Origin: Phytomonospora sp040655735
Lineage (GTDB): Bacteria; Actinomycetota; Actinomycetes; Mycobacteriales; Micromonosporaceae
DNA: 64,000 bases
Assembly (NCBI RefSeq): GCF_040655735.1
Contig: NZ_JBFAKK010000005.1
Location: 1 to 64,000, forward strand
Direction of reading: 5' to 3'
The notes beneath the pieces are model-generated. The model was not told the DNA's origin. It made no database searches and saw only the letters and a program-made list of their open reading frames with translations. Below are positions 1 through 8,238 of this stretch, piece after piece. Positions within the stretch are counted from its first letter, which is position 1. The number at the start of each line of letters is the position of its first letter. The position numbers were made by a program, and so were the translations under genes.

Positions 1-7
1 GGCGGCA

Positions 8-54
8 CCGTTCTTTCGCCCAGGTACAACACCGGTACCAGGGCGAAAGAACGG
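8..54. terminator. Long hairpin (14-bp perfect arms)
   Basis: Perfect 14-bp arms CCGTTCTTTCGCCC (8-21) and GGGCGAAAGAACGG (41-54). A further 5-bp GGTAC/GTACC stem sits inside after an A-A mismatch. There is no T-tract, so this is a terminator-like hairpin, probably of a gene left of the window. Confidence 0.5.
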
Positions 55-98
55 CTTGCCAGAAGAAAAACGAGCCCCGCCTCGCACCCACAAGATCA

Positions 99-126
99 CC
101 AGGACACACCCTAGGGCGTGTCCTGG
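99..126. terminator. Inverted repeat upstream of the AraC gene
   Basis: Arms CCAGGACAC (99-107) and GTGTCCTGG (118-126) flank an inner CCCTAGGG palindrome. It lies about 95 bases before the AraC-type start. It could be a second terminator for the gene to the left, or an operator. Confidence 0.35.
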
Positions 127-221
127 GGCGCTTCGCACCCGACCGGACCGGGCACAGGAAGTCGGGTCCGGCCGGGCGTCCCTTCCTAACGTGGGTGAGG
201 AACCAGGAAGGACACCGGAGA

Positions 222-1112
222 ATGCTGGGGCGACTCAACCAGGCGATGGAACACATCGAGGAACACCTCGATCGGCGCATCGAGATCCATGACCTGGCAC
301 GAATCGCATGGACGTCGGAGTACCACTTCCGGCGGATGTTCTCGGCTCTCGCCGGGATTCCGCTCGCCGAGTACATCAGGCGCAGGCGACTGACCGTCGC
401 CGGCGCCGAGGTGCTCGCCGGCGAGCGGACACTGCTGGAGATCGCCGTTCGCTACGGCTACACCTCCGGAGAGGCCTTCGCCCGGGCATTCCGCGCCGTA
501 CACGGCGTCGGCCCGGGTGAGGCCAGGCGCAACGGCGCCAGGCTCCAGTCCCAGCCCCGGATGTCCTTTCGACTCATCGTCGAAGGAAGCAGCAGCATGC
601 GATACAAGATCGTGGAGAAGGAAGCGTTCCGCGTCGTCGGAAAGAAGGCCCGGGTCCCCCTGGTCCACGAGGGGATGAACCCCCACATTGTCGAGTTCAT
701 CAAGGGCATCGACAAGGGGCTGATCGCGCGGCTCGAAGAGCTGTCCGACCAAGAGCCGCGAGGAATCGTGGGCGTGAGCGACAACCTCGCCGACAGCCGC
801 GCCGAAGGAACGGAGCTGGATTACCACCACGCCGTGGTGACCTCGGCGGAAGGGCCGCAGGGACTGGAGGGGGTGGACTCCCTCGCGGTGCCGGCCGGAA
901 CCTGGGCGGTGTTCGAGAACGCCGGAACCCTCCCGGTGGCCCTGCAAGGGCTGTGGCGAGACGTGTTCACCCAGTGGTTCCCGTCCAACCCATACCGCAG
1001 CCGACCCGGCCCGGAGATCCTGCGAGTGCAGGTTCTGGGCGAGGGAACCGGTGCCGCCGGGGTCGGGGCTCACGCGGAGGCCGAGTTGTGGATTCCGGTG
1101 GAGCGCGCATAG
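222..1112 (+). CDS. AraC-family regulator with GyrI-like effector domain
   Basis: Predicted one-component transcription factor. Residues 1-100 form an AraC double helix-turn-helix (IHDLARIAWTSEYHFRRMF, then EIAVRYGYTSGEAFARAFR). From about residue 125 the protein resembles the GyrI/SOUL-like effector-binding fold found in Rob and BmrR-type multidrug sensors. I prefer the ATG at 222, preceded by AGGAAGG and GGAG, giving 296 residues; a GTG at 195 would add nine. No target gene sits beside it, so the ligand is unknown. Many relatives sense cationic drugs, but that is family knowledge only. Confidence 0.85.
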   Translation: MLGRLNQAMEHIEEHLDRRIEIHDLARIAWTSEYHFRRMFSALAGIPLAEYIRRRRLTVAGAEVLAGERTLLEIAVRYGYTSGEAFARAFRAVHGVGPGEARRNGARLQSQPRMSFRLIVEGSSSMRYKIVEKEAFRVVGKKARVPLVHEGMNPHIVEFIKGIDKGLIARLEELSDQEPRGIVGVSDNLADSRAEGTELDYHHAVVTSAEGPQGLEGVDSLAVPAGTWAVFENAGTLPVALQGLWRDVFTQWFPSNPYRSRPGPEILRVQVLGEGTGAAGVGAHAEAELWIPVERA

Positions 1113-1343
1113 CCGCGTCCGCCGAAGGGCCGGGCGCTTGGGTCGCAGGCCGCGGGTCGCAGGCCGCAGTCGCGGTGAGGTGATGGCGCCGACACGGGGC
1201 CGCCGCAGGGCGGGGCCGGGTAGCGGGAGGCCGAGTCGCGGGGAAGGCGGGTCCGGCGCGGTGCGCGGTATTGCGACGGGTGGGGCTCGTGAGGCGCGTG
1301 GGGCTCGTACGGCAAGGTAGCGCGGATCGCGGAAGCGGGGTTC

Positions 1344-1640
1344 GTGGCAGCGGGCGGTGGCTTCAGGGGCGCCGCCCGCTCGGCGTCAAGGGCGGCGGGC
1401 GTGGGGATGGTGGCAACGGCGATGGTGGCGGCGATGGTGGCGATGGCGAAGTTCGGGCTGGGACGTCGCGGGATGGTCGGGGCGGCGTTGGGGGCGCTGG
1501 GGAGTGTGATGGCGCAGGCCTTGCCGATGGGAACGGCAGTGGCGGCGTTGGTGCTGCTGGGGACGGTCGCTCTCGCGCTGGGGATGACGGCGCGCGGTGG
1601 GAGCTGCGGTAGGGGCGAGGGCTGCGCGACCGGCAGCTAG
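1344..1640 (+). CDS. Doubtful small membrane protein
   Basis: An open frame of 98 codons. Residues about 45-82 are hydrophobic (LGALGSVMAQALPMGTAVAA, then VLLGTVALALGM) and could make one or two membrane helices, preceded by basic residues. Third positions are G-rich but contain several A/T. No Shine-Dalgarno sequence is convincing and the frame runs through simple GCGATGGTG repeats. It may be chance. Confidence 0.25.
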   Translation: MAAGGGFRGAARSASRAAGVGMVATAMVAAMVAMAKFGLGRRGMVGAALGALGSVMAQALPMGTAVAALVLLGTVALALGMTARGGSCGRGEGCATGS

Positions 1641-1721
1641 ACCATCTCGCGCGCGGCTGCCGCCCGAACCATCTCGTGCGCCGCTGCCACTCGAACCATC
1701 TCGTGCGCGGCTGTCGCCCCC
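1641..1721. repeat. 27-bp tandem repeat, three copies
   Basis: Units at 1641-1667, 1668-1694 and 1695-1721 all start ACCATCTCG and share the core GCGCNGCTG. They differ at four to six positions. The period equals nine codons, so any frame through them has a 9-residue repeat, but no convincing gene spans them. Confidence 0.8.
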
Positions 1722-1738
1722 GTCTTCGGCGTCCGCGA

Positions 1739-1755
1739 GCCGTGCGAAGCACGGC
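1739..1755. terminator. Short stable hairpin
   Basis: GCCGTGC (1739-1745), loop GAA, GCACGGC (1749-1755). It sits directly after the 27-bp repeats, in the non-coding gap. Confidence 0.4.
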
Positions 1756-1774
1756 AGAAACCAGACCTGGAGGT

Positions 1775-1898
1775 GTGTTTCCGTCGGTCGGCCGGTGATT
1801 GGACCTACCTGGGGGTTCTGTCGGGGTCAAGGGCGGGTTTTCCCTTGACCCCGGCAGGTTCCCCAGGTGCCCTTGAACAGGCCGAAAGACGGAAACAC
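1775..1898. repeat. Nested inverted repeats
   Basis: Three concentric pairs: GTGTTTCCGTC (1775-1785) with GACGGAAACAC (1888-1898); ACCTGGGG (1807-1814) with CCCCAGGT (1861-1868); and GGGGTCAAGGG (1823-1833) with CCCTTGACCCC (1842-1852). All arms listed pair perfectly. The innermost pair looks like a terminator; the outer pairs make a long, possibly structured RNA or a decayed element. Confidence 0.65.
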
Positions 1899-2035
1899 CC
1901 CACACACCCAACCCCCAGCCTTCTGCAGGGTGAAGCGCCAGTGGGGCGCCAACCAGAAACCCGAAGCACCCCACCGTTTCCAGAGCGAGGCCCGGGGTCT
2001 GGGGCAGCGCCCCAGGAACTCACGCCGGGAAGTCG

Positions 2036-2665
2036 TCAGCCCGGCATCCGCGAGGCCCCGAAAGCCCCCAACCCCCCCGACACCAACCCCGTCAGCGCCT
2101 CCACGATCTCCTCGTCCGCCATCTCCGGCCCACCGTCGGCGGCGGTCATCACCGCGTACGCCAGCATCGCCAGCATCGCCCCGATCGCCGGCGCGAGAAT
2201 CCCCGGCGCCCCCGGCAACCGGTGCCCCCGCTCCTCCAGCCACTCCAGGTGCTCCCGCAGCATCTCGGTATCGGCGGTCAAGTCCCGCCACGCCCTCCCC
2301 GACCCCGGCTCGTCGGCCACCATCGACTGGAACAACGCCACCACCACCGGCAGATGCTCCCGGAACACCCCCCACGCCATCCCCAGATGCGCCTTCAGCA
2401 CTTCCCGGTCGGTCAGGTCGTGCTCCCGCGGATGCTCGGCGACGATCTGCTCACTCGCCTGCCCCCGCATGTCCGCCAGCAGGCCGGCCAGCAGCTCGTC
2501 CTTGTCGGCGAAGTGCTCGTAGAACGACCCGGTCGACCGCCCCGCCGCCTTGGTGATGTCGGTGATCTTCGTGTTGAGGTAGCCGCGCTCGACGAACAGC
2601 CGACGGGCCGCCTCCTTGAGGGCCGCCTCGGTCTGGGCGGCCTTCTGCTTGCGTACGCCGGTCAC
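2036..2665 (-). CDS. TetR-family repressor
   Basis: Predicted DNA-binding repressor of 209 residues. Residues about 8-55 carry the TetR helix-turn-helix (AARRLFVERGYLNTKITDI, then AAGRSTGSFYEHFADKDELL). The C-terminal half is the helical ligand-binding and dimer domain. The GTG at 2665 is chosen because AAAGGAGG lies five bases upstream; the frame stays open further 5' but has no ribosome site. It is divergent from the adjacent FAD monooxygenase, with overlapping palindromes between them, so it probably represses both. The ligand is likely the monooxygenase substrate (inference). Confidence 0.9.
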   Translation of the reverse strand: MTGVRKQKAAQTEAALKEAARRLFVERGYLNTKITDITKAAGRSTGSFYEHFADKDELLAGLLADMRGQASEQIVAEHPREHDLTDREVLKAHLGMAWGVFREHLPVVVALFQSMVADEPGSGRAWRDLTADTEMLREHLEWLEERGHRLPGAPGILAPAIGAMLAMLAYAVMTAADGGPEMADEEIVEALTGLVSGGLGAFGASRMPG

Positions 2666-2707
2666 GTCCACCTCCTTTGTTGACGCGGACCCTACCAACG
2701 AGGATAC

Positions 2708-2737
2708 TGAATCAACATTCACCGAATCTAGATTCAG
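2708..2737. promoter_or_regulatory. Probable TetR operator
   Basis: Two palindromes in the divergent promoter: TGAAT-CAAC-ATTCA (2708-2721) and the perfect 12-bp GAATCTAGATTC (2724-2735). They share the GAATC/TGAAT half-site. Placement between the TetR gene and the monooxygenase suggests autoregulation and control of the neighbour. Confidence 0.65.
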
Positions 2738-2751
2738 CGAAAGGAGATCTC

Positions 2752-3846
2752 ATGAAGATCACCGTCATCGGCGCCGGCGTCGCCGGAACGACCACCGCCC
2801 TCGCCCTCCGCCGCACCACGCACGCGGAGATCTCCGTCGTCGAGGCCCACCCCGAGCCGGCGGGAACCGTCGGCTCCTTCCTCAGCCTCGCCGCGAACGG
2901 CCTGCGGGGTCTAGCCGACCTCGGCTGCGCCGACCAGATCCGGGCCGCCGGATTCGACGTCCCCCTGCAACGCATGTGGGGCGCCCGCGGCCACCTGCTC
3001 GGGGAGGTCGCCCGCGGCCGCCGGTCCGCCGACGACCTGCTCAGCGTGACCCTCATGCGCGGCGCCCTCGTCGAGACGCTGCGGGAGACAGCTACCGCGG
3101 CAGGCGTCCGCATCGAGACCGGCCGACGCGTCGACCGACCCTCCGATGTGGACGCCGACCTCGTGGTCGGCGCGGACGGCATCTGGTCGGCGACCCGGAC
3201 CGCCCTCGACCCCTCGCTCGCCCGACCGCGATACGCCGGGCTCTACACCGTCTCCGGCTTCAGTGCCGGCGGCACCGACCCCGGCGTCTTCAACCTCACC
3301 TTCGGCGTCCCCGGAGCGTTCATCCACGTGGGCGCTCCCGACGGCCGGATCTGGTGGGCCGCACAGGTCTGCGGGTCGGCGCCCGCGGGTGACGTCGGCG
3401 TCGACCGGCTCGCGACCTGGTACGCCGACAACCCCGTGGTCGCAAAGGTTCTGGCGACGGCCACGGAGGTGAGCCGGCCGATCCCGCACCACACCCTCGC
3501 GGAGGTCGAGCGCTGGCACGACGACCGCACCGTCCTCGTCGGCGACGCCGCGCATCCCGTGGGAGCGGGGCAGGGCGCCTCGATGGCGGTCGAGGACGCG
3601 GTGGTCCTGTCGCGCGTCCTGGCCGGCGCCCCGCGCGACGGCCTTCCCGCCGCGCTGGCCGACTTCACCGCGCGGCGACGGGGAAGGGTCGCGAAGGTGT
3701 TGAAGGCGGCCGGCGACAACGTCGACGCCAAGACGGCGGGACCGGTGAAGCGGCGGCTGAACGAGGCCATGATGCGGCTGTTCATCCCGCGCTTCTACGA
3801 GAAGGCCACCGGATGGCTCTACGACTTCGACCCGGTGGCGGGCTGA
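2752..3846 (+). CDS. FAD-dependent monooxygenase (PHBH class)
   Basis: 364-residue group A flavoprotein monooxygenase. The N-terminal dinucleotide-binding motif is ITVIGAGVAGTTTALALR. A DG motif appears as VGADGIWSATR (about residues 140-150). The second FAD motif is LVGDAAHPVGAGQGASMAVED (about residues 260-280). Such enzymes hydroxylate aromatic or polyketide-like substrates using NAD(P)H and O2. The ATG at 2752 has AAAGGAGAT immediately upstream. It is probably controlled by the divergent TetR gene. The substrate cannot be read from sequence. Confidence 0.88.
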   Translation: MKITVIGAGVAGTTTALALRRTTHAEISVVEAHPEPAGTVGSFLSLAANGLRGLADLGCADQIRAAGFDVPLQRMWGARGHLLGEVARGRRSADDLLSVTLMRGALVETLRETATAAGVRIETGRRVDRPSDVDADLVVGADGIWSATRTALDPSLARPRYAGLYTVSGFSAGGTDPGVFNLTFGVPGAFIHVGAPDGRIWWAAQVCGSAPAGDVGVDRLATWYADNPVVAKVLATATEVSRPIPHHTLAEVERWHDDRTVLVGDAAHPVGAGQGASMAVEDAVVLSRVLAGAPRDGLPAALADFTARRRGRVAKVLKAAGDNVDAKTAGPVKRRLNEAMMRLFIPRFYEKATGWLYDFDPVAG

Positions 3847-3850
3847 GGAC

Positions 3851-3872
3851 GCGGGGGTGGTGGCGCCCCCGC
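3851..3872. terminator. Bidirectional terminator
   Basis: GCGGGGG (3851-3857) pairs with CCCCCGC (3866-3872) across an 8-base loop. It lies between convergent genes, so it can serve both. Confidence 0.5.
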
Positions 3873-3912
3873 GCCTCCATCGCTGCGAGCCGAGGGGAAC
3901 AGCCGGTGAACG

Positions 3913-6234
3913 TCACTCGACCTTCGCCAGCTCCGCGGCCGCCTCGCTTTTCCCGGCGGCGTTGCCCAGCTCGGTGAACATCCGCAGCGACCTTCGCAGA
4001 TGCCCCTCCGCCTCGGGTCTTCGGCCGCGCGCGGCGAGCGCGATCCCCGTGACGAGCAGGATCTGGGCGTGCAGGTCCGCCGAGTCCAGTTCGCGGGCGA
4101 GGTCGGCGGCTCTGCGGAGGTCGGCGTCGGCGGCCTCGGGCTCGTCGAGGCGGACGTGTTCGGTGGCCCGGCCGATCAGGCCGGTGGTGAGACAGTCACG
4201 GAGGTTGTGGCGTTCGGCGAGTTCCACGACCTCGGCGAAGAGGTCGCGGGCGAGACGGTGCTCGCCGCGCCTGGCGTGGACTTCGGCGAGGTTGTGCATG
4301 GCGACGCACTCGGAGTCGGGGGCGCCGACGGCGGCGGCGAGTTCGCGGCATTCGCGGTAGCACTCAAGGGCGGCGTCGAGGTCGCCGGTGAGCAGGTGGA
4401 CGGTGCCGAGTCCACTGAGGACGTGGCCGAGGCCGCGCTTGTCGTCGGCGCGGCGCTTGTGCTCGCGGGCGCGCTCGAACCACGCGAGGGCCTCGGTGTA
4501 GCCGCCGATGCGCCACCAGACGTCGCCGATGCGGAAGGCGGCGGCTCCGGCGTGCACGTCGTCGCCGTAGGTCTCGGCGACGTCGAAGGCGTGCCGGTGG
4601 AGGGCCATGCCCTGGTCGTGGAGGGACCGCAGGTGCAGGCGCCGCCAGAGCAGCGCCGACAGCTGCCGGGTGTGCTCGGGCCGGCGGTGGGCGGCGGTCT
4701 GGGCGGCGACGGCGACGATGTCCTCCAGCTCGGAGTCGAGCCAGGCGGCGCCGTCGACGGAGTCGTCGAAGCGCCGGGCGTGGCGGTCCGAGCCGGGCAG
4801 AACGCTGTGGTCGCAGGGATCCCAGGGGTGTTCGGCGTCGCGGGCGCCTGCGACGGTGTGGACGTAGTAGTCGGCGAGGCGCTCGCGTGCGGCCTCGACG
4901 GTGGCGCTGTCCAGTGTGGACGACAGTTCCACGGCGTAGGCGCGCAGCAGGTCGTGGGTGCCGTAACTCTCGGGCGCGTCCATCTCGTCGATCAGGTGCG
5001 CGTGCAACAGGGTGCCGAGCTGTTGTTCGGCGTCCTCGTAGGGGATGTCGGCGAGGGCCGCGGCCGAGTGGGCGTCGACGTGGCGGCCGGGATGCAGGCC
5101 GAGGAGCCGGAAGAGTCGCGCCGCGTCGGCGTCGAGTTCGTCCAGCGACCAGGAGAACACCGCGCGGGCGTCGCTGTAGGGGTCGCCGGGGTCGGCGAAG
5201 AAGTCCAGCTCGCGCGAGGACAGGTCCGCGACCAACTGCGCGAGGCTCGCCTCGGGACGGTCGGCGGCGTGCCGGGCGGCGACCCGCAGCGTCAGCGGAA
5301 GGCGCGAACAGCGCTCCACAAAGGACAGCGCCGCCTCGGGTTCGGCCGCGACGCGTTCGCCGATCAGGGACGCCAGCAGTTCCAAGGCTTCCGGGGGCGT
5401 GAGCCGGTCGACGTACAGGCGCACGGCGCCGTCGCGGGCGCGCAGTCCGGTGAAGGCGTGGCGGGTGGTCACCACGGTGAAGGAGTCGGGACTGCTCGGC
5501 AGTAGTGGGCGCACCTGCTCGGGCGTGGCGGCGTTGTCGAGGACGACCAGCAGTGAGCGGTCTGCGGTGAGGCTGCGGTACAGCGCCAGCCGCTCGTCGG
5601 GGTTGACCGGGACGCTCGCGGCGGCCACCCCGAGGCCGCGCAGGAAGAGCCCGTGCACCTCGGTGGCCGTGCGCGGCCGGCCGGGACCGAAACCCGCGAG
5701 GTCCACGTACAACTGGCCGTCGGTGAAGCGGCCGGCCACCCTGTGTCCCCAGTGGACGGCCAGGGCCGTCTTGCCGACACCCCCACTGCCGGTCAGCGCC
5801 GACAGCACCGCCGCCGGGGGGCGTCCCGCCGGGTCGAGCAGGTCGTCGAGCTCCCGCAGCAGCGACTCGCGCCCGACGAAACCCCGCACGTCGAAGGGAA
5901 GCTGCCTCGGCGCCGGCACACCCGGCTCGGCCGCCTGCCGCTCGCGCGCACCCAGGTCGGCCGCCCGTGCCCGCCGCCATGCGGCCTCCCAAGCCATGCG
6001 GGAAGCCGGATCCAGGTCGTCGACGAGTCCGCGCAGCACCGGAAGGCGGGGCAGCGGACGACTCCCGTTGAGGGCGTCGCTCAAGGTCGAGGCGGGAATC
6101 CCGGTCCGTTTCGCCAGCGTCCGAAGAGAAGGGTCGCCGGCCCACATCTTGAGTAAACGCAACTCCCGCGCGAGATCCGCCGAGGAGCCGGCCCGCACGG
6201 GATCGGGACGGTCCGAGGGGTTGTTCGGCGTCAC
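3913..6234 (-). CDS. HTH-STAND NTPase-TPR regulator (AfsR-like)
   Basis: 773-residue signalling ATPase. Residues about 15-75 are an XRE-type helix-turn-helix (RTLAKRTGIPASTLSDALNG). A linker leads to an NB-ARC domain with P-loop GSGGVGKTALA (about residue 150), Walker B LLVVLDN and a winged-helix region. The C-terminal third is tetratricopeptide repeats (for example IGGYTEALAWFERARE and TGDLDAALECYRE). Architecture matches actinomycete AfsR-type regulators without the SARP trans-activation domain. The GTG at 6234 is chosen because AAGGAGC lies seven bases upstream. The effector and target genes are unknown. Confidence 0.85.
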   Translation of the reverse strand: MTPNNPSDRPDPVRAGSSADLARELRLLKMWAGDPSLRTLAKRTGIPASTLSDALNGSRPLPRLPVLRGLVDDLDPASRMAWEAAWRRARAADLGARERQAAEPGVPAPRQLPFDVRGFVGRESLLRELDDLLDPAGRPPAAVLSALTGSGGVGKTALAVHWGHRVAGRFTDGQLYVDLAGFGPGRPRTATEVHGLFLRGLGVAAASVPVNPDERLALYRSLTADRSLLVVLDNAATPEQVRPLLPSSPDSFTVVTTRHAFTGLRARDGAVRLYVDRLTPPEALELLASLIGERVAAEPEAALSFVERCSRLPLTLRVAARHAADRPEASLAQLVADLSSRELDFFADPGDPYSDARAVFSWSLDELDADAARLFRLLGLHPGRHVDAHSAAALADIPYEDAEQQLGTLLHAHLIDEMDAPESYGTHDLLRAYAVELSSTLDSATVEAARERLADYYVHTVAGARDAEHPWDPCDHSVLPGSDRHARRFDDSVDGAAWLDSELEDIVAVAAQTAAHRRPEHTRQLSALLWRRLHLRSLHDQGMALHRHAFDVAETYGDDVHAGAAAFRIGDVWWRIGGYTEALAWFERAREHKRRADDKRGLGHVLSGLGTVHLLTGDLDAALECYRECRELAAAVGAPDSECVAMHNLAEVHARRGEHRLARDLFAEVVELAERHNLRDCLTTGLIGRATEHVRLDEPEAADADLRRAADLARELDSADLHAQILLVTGIALAARGRRPEAEGHLRRSLRMFTELGNAAGKSEAAAELAKVE

Positions 6235-6297
6235 GACCAAGCTCCTTCTCGCCGGTGCCTCCTGCCGTGCCGGGGCTTGCGATGGTAGCGAACCGTC

Positions 6298-6327
6298 GTA
6301 CGGGAACGTACGGGAACGTCCGGGCGG
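6298..6327. promoter_or_regulatory. 10-bp direct repeats upstream of the STAND gene
   Basis: GTACGGGAAC occurs twice in tandem (6298-6307, 6308-6317), followed by a weaker copy GTCCGGGCGG (6318-6327). One-turn spacing puts the copies on one DNA face. They lie about 65 bases upstream of the STAND start, consistent with a regulator or activator site. Confidence 0.45.
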
Positions 6328-6394
6328 GTCGACGCCGAGCGGCCGCGGCGTGCCCAATCGATGTGCACGAGGCGAGTACACGGGGGTGTGGCCG

Positions 6395-6435
6395 CCTCGC
6401 ATCGGTGGATCTGGGGGAGGTCTACCGATGCGGGG
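6395..6435 (-). terminator. Terminator after the Cds1-like gene
   Basis: CCTCGCATCGGT (6395-6406) pairs with ACCGATGCGGGG (6424-6435), with one G-T pair and a 17-base loop. It lies just 3' of the minus-strand PLP enzyme gene. Confidence 0.5.
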
Positions 6436-6447
6436 CGTCAACACGCC

Positions 6448-7542
6448 TCACGAACCGGCCCAGACCCCCGTGCGCAGGAACTCGCCGATCGCGTTCTCGT
6501 GCGGTGCCAGGTCCATGCCCTGCGCGGCGACCCAGCCGTCGTCGAAGTAGCTGTGCCCGTAGCGCTCGCCGGAGTCGCACAACAGCGTCACGACGCTGCC
6601 CGCGACGCCCGCCGCGCGCATCTCCCCGATCAGCGCGAAGGCCGCCCAGAGGTTCGTGCCGGTCGAGCCGCCCACCCGGCGGCCCAGGAGCTTCGAGGCC
6701 ACTCGCAGCGCGGCGACCGAGGCGGCGTCGGGGACCTGCACCATCCGGTCGACGACCGAGGGGATGAACGACGGCTCCACGCGGGGCCGCCCGATCCCCT
6801 CGATCCGTGACCCGCCGCGCACCGTCGCGGCGGGGTTCTGCTCGCTCCACCCGGCGAAGAAGGCCGAGTTCTCCGGGTCGGCGACGCACACCTTCGTCGG
6901 GTGCCCCTGGTAGCGGACGTAGCGTCCGATGGTCGCCGAGGTCCCGCCCGTGCCCGCGCCGACGACGACCCACGCCGGCAGCGGGTGGCGCTCCTCGCTC
7001 AGCTGCTGGAACACCGACTCGGCGATGTTGTTGTTGCCCCGCCAGTCGGTGGCCCGCTCGGCGTAGGTGAACTGGTCCATGAAGTGCCCGTCGCGCTCAC
7101 CGGCCAGCCGCCGCGCCTCGTCGACGACCGTTCCGGCGTCCTCGACCAGGTGGCAGGTGCCGCCCATGAACTCGATGAGGTTGATCTTCTCCTCGCTGGT
7201 GGTCCGGGGCATCACCGCGACGAACGGCAGCCCCAGCATCCGCGCGAAGTAGGCCTCGCTGACCGCCGTCGACCCGCTCGACGCCTCGATCACCGGCGTC
7301 CCCTCGGTGATCCACCCGTTGCACAGCGCGTAGAGGAACAGCGAGCGCGCCAGCCGGTGCTTGAGGCTGCCGGTCGGGTGCACCGACTCGTCCTTGAGGT
7401 ACAGGTCGACGCCCCAGCCGGGCGGCAGCGGGAAGGTCAGCAGGTGCGTGTCGGCGCTGCGGTTGGCGTCGGCGTGCACCTTCGCGATCGCCTCGTTGAC
7501 CCAGCCTCGGGTCTTGTCGCAACATCGGTCGACGGTGTTCAT
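6448..7542 (-). CDS. cds1: PLP-dependent cysteine synthase-family enzyme (Cds1-like)
   Basis: 364-residue fold-type II PLP enzyme. The PLP lysine lies in HPTGSLKHRLARSLF, the substrate loop is EASSGSTAVSEAYFA and the phosphate-cup glycines are VGAGTGGTSATIGRY. This length and the WGVDLYLKDESVHPTGS stretch match the actinobacterial Cds1 group, whose mycobacterial member is described as an L-cysteine desulfhydrase releasing H2S and pyruvate. A cysteine synthase cannot be excluded. ATG at 7542 is preceded by GGGGAG. The next gene upstream on the same strand is an Lrp/AsnC regulator, a plausible amino-acid sensor for it. Confidence 0.8.
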   Translation of the reverse strand: MNTVDRCCDKTRGWVNEAIAKVHADANRSADTHLLTFPLPPGWGVDLYLKDESVHPTGSLKHRLARSLFLYALCNGWITEGTPVIEASSGSTAVSEAYFARMLGLPFVAVMPRTTSEEKINLIEFMGGTCHLVEDAGTVVDEARRLAGERDGHFMDQFTYAERATDWRGNNNIAESVFQQLSEERHPLPAWVVVGAGTGGTSATIGRYVRYQGHPTKVCVADPENSAFFAGWSEQNPAATVRGGSRIEGIGRPRVEPSFIPSVVDRMVQVPDAASVAALRVASKLLGRRVGGSTGTNLWAAFALIGEMRAAGVAGSVVTLLCDSGERYGHSYFDDGWVAAQGMDLAPHENAIGEFLRTGVWAGS

Positions 7543-7640
7543 GGGGCTCCCCGAGTCATGATCGCGGCTGCTGCCGACAACCTACCCGCCGCGTGGGCGC
7601 CCCGCCTGGGCCGATCGGCGAGGAGGTGGACTGGGCCACG

Positions 7641-8102
7641 TCACTCCGGCGTGATGCCGCCCAGGGGCTGCGGCCTGCTCTCCCACTTCGTCGACAGCGC
7701 GATCGCCGTGCGCGTCCGGGCGACCCCGGGGAGCCGGTTGAGGCGCGTGACGAGCTGCTCAAGCTCCCCGATCGCACCGACTCGCACCTTGATCAGGAAC
7801 GACTCCTCCCCGGCCAGGAAGTAGCAGGACTCGACCTCGGGGATCTGCTCAAGGGCGTCGGTGACCACCGAGTACTCGGTGTCGGTGTGCTCCTGGATGC
7901 CGATGAGGGCCGTGACGCCCAGACCGACGGCCTCGGGGTTCACGTCGGCGCGGTAACCGGTGATGACGCCGTTGCGCTCCAGGCGGCCCATGCGGTCGTG
8001 CACGGCGGGCGCCGACAGCCCCACCTGTCGCGCCAACTCGGCGTACGAGCGGCGCCCGTCCACTCGCAGCATCTCCAGCAGGCGGCGGTCGATGTCGTCC
8101 AT
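7641..8102 (-). CDS. Lrp/AsnC-family regulator
   Basis: 153 residues. N-terminal winged helix (RSYAELARQVGLSAPAVHDRMGRL) and C-terminal RAM ligand domain (GVTALIGIQEHTDTEYSVVTD...SYFLAGEESFLIKVRV pattern). These proteins bind amino acids and form DNA-wrapping octamers. It lies upstream of, and in the same direction as, the Cds1-like gene, and divergent from bldC. Cysteine or another amino acid is a reasonable ligand guess. The Shine-Dalgarno sequence is weak (GGTCGGG). Confidence 0.9.
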   Translation of the reverse strand: MDDIDRRLLEMLRVDGRRSYAELARQVGLSAPAVHDRMGRLERNGVITGYRADVNPEAVGLGVTALIGIQEHTDTEYSVVTDALEQIPEVESCYFLAGEESFLIKVRVGAIGELEQLVTRLNRLPGVARTRTAIALSTKWESRPQPLGGITPE

Positions 8103-8170
8103 GGCCCGACCCTAGTGGACGCAGCGGATCGACCACCAAGACGCCTGATCCTGCCGGTTTGGTGCATATT

Positions 8171-8191
8171 CATTAGCTTGGTGCTCTAATG
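8171..8191. promoter_or_regulatory. Inverted repeat in the lrp-bldC divergent promoter
   Basis: CATTAG (8171-8176), nine bases, CTAATG (8186-8191), in the only AT-rich stretch between the two start codons. Lrp/AsnC proteins favour such AT-rich dyads, so autoregulation is plausible. Confidence 0.45.
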
Positions 8192-8238
8192 GGGGTGGAC
8201 TCCGCCTGAAGGGGCGCATGGGGCAGGGGGGCACGTCA

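Larger units (their letters stand above)
1113..2035. other. Mostly non-coding, repeat-rich gap
   Basis: About 0.9 kb between the AraC and TetR genes. It holds one doubtful small membrane ORF (1344-1640), a three-copy 27-bp tandem repeat and a set of nested inverted repeats. Other long open frames here are Gly/Arg/Pro-rich, as expected from GC-rich non-coding DNA, and I do not accept them as genes. Confidence 0.6.

Noticed and set aside
1271..1612. Gly-rich ORF of 113 codons
   Set aside because: Composition is simple Gly/Asp/Arg from GC-rich repeats, with no ribosome site; it is in another frame of the same doubtful stretch.
2677..2751. Upstream extension of the FAD monooxygenase
   Set aside because: The frame stays open to 2677 but covers the TetR operator; AAAGGAG lies just before ATG 2752 and the FAD motif starts two residues later.
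3900..5505. Plus-strand 501-codon ORF opposite the STAND gene
   Set aside because: Val/Gly/Glu-rich shadow of a well-supported minus-strand gene with clear domains.
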